From contig CAZIYV010000090.1 in NCBI GenBank assembly GCA_964543575.1, forward strand, positions 1 through 13,683: a stretch of DNA of 13,683 nucleotides, read 5' to 3'. The position numbers were made by a program, and so were the translations under genes. Source of the stretch: Pelotomaculum_B sp964543575. GTDB lineage: Bacteria; Bacillota; Desulfotomaculia; Desulfotomaculales; Pelotomaculaceae. The notes under the pieces are model-generated. The model was given only the letters and a program-made list of their open reading frames with translations. It did no database searches and was not told the origin of the DNA. This document shows, in pieces, positions 13,417 through 13,683 of the stretch (positions are counted from its first letter, which is position 1; each line of letters opens with the position of its first letter).

Positions 13417-13683
13417 CTGCAGCCCCCCGCCTCTTCTTGCAAAAAAATTGACACCATGACTAAATCCTCCGGGGTCGTGATCTTTATATTCTTATAAGAA
13501 CCAGGCACAATCTTTACCGGTTGGCCTGAAAATTCTACCAGCCCGGCGTCGTCAGTGGCAAAGAATTTCTCCAGCCGCGCCCTGCGGTGAGCTTCCATTA
13601 TTGTTTCATATCGAAAAGCCTGGGGGGTCTGAATCAACCAGAGACGACCCCTGGGCAGGGTCCTCTCAACAAACCCGTCCTCC
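13413..13683 (-). CDS. ispD: 2-C-methyl-D-erythritol 4-phosphate cytidylyltransferase, C-terminal part
   Basis: Open to the right window edge; only ~89 C-terminal residues are visible. The frame reads LPRGRLWLIQTPQAF, then ATDDAGLVEFSGQPVKIVPGS and NIKITTPEDL, the classical C-terminal signature of IspD. The enzyme makes CDP-methylerythritol in the MEP pathway. The frame is uninterrupted, and the CTP-binding N-terminal half lies outside. It overlaps ispF. Confidence 0.95.
   Translation of the reverse strand, partial: EDGFVERTLPRGRLWLIQTPQAFRYETIMEAHRRARLEKFFATDDAGLVEFSGQPVKIVPGSYKNIKITTPEDLVMVSIFLQEEAGGCS

Overview
The window reads as chromosomal DNA of a spore-forming Clostridia-type Firmicute, probably Peptococcaceae-like (Desulfotomaculum/Pelotomaculum relatives). 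That placement is inference from gene order and protein style, not from a search. The minus strand from the right edge inward carries the conserved Firmicute block ispD-ispF-gltX-cysS-mrnC-thyX-rlmB-yacP(rae1)-sigH. The cysE gene often found between gltX and cysS is absent.

Region by region. 1-2357 (+): a truncated secreted-type protein (copper amine oxidase-like domain plus phosphodiester glycosidase domain), then an unusual 19-cysteine iron-sulfur protein. 2380-2740: a shared terminator and a minus-strand tRNA pair, Thr(GGT)-Met(CAT), with its own promoter. 2889-5091 (+): a yybP-ykoY (Mn2+) riboswitch with a clear terminator, then a CaCA-family cation exchanger and an HtpX-like membrane protease, closed by a strong terminator. 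5240-5716 (-): three more tRNA genes (initiator fMet, Tyr, Thr-TGT) with two good sigma-A promoters. 5719-13683 (-): sigH with its own terminator, promoter and long leader, then yacP, rlmB, thyX, mrnC, cysS, gltX, ispF and partial ispD. One small plus-strand cysteine-rich ORF (12685-12945) is wedged between gltX and ispF.

How the genes fit together: most of the minus-strand block is translation and information housekeeping (two aminoacyl-tRNA synthetases, 23S rRNA methylation, rRNA maturation by Mini-III, an mRNA endonuclease, tRNAs), plus dTMP synthesis, isoprenoid precursor synthesis and the stationary-phase/sporulation sigma factor. The plus-strand exchanger-protease pair looks like a separate metal-homeostasis/membrane-quality unit placed between two halves of a tRNA cluster.

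Most unusual signal: four intergenic spacers (2500-2602, 5517-5596, 8751-8969, 10857-10931) are built almost wholly from degenerate tandem 7-bp units in opposed orientation around a central hairpin or spacer. They sit between consecutive tRNA genes or consecutive operon genes. In two cases the repeat supplies or borders the stop codon of the upstream gene. Other points: rlmB lacks any canonical start at its conserved N-terminus and appears to start at CTG, and several genes of the block use TTG or GTG starts.
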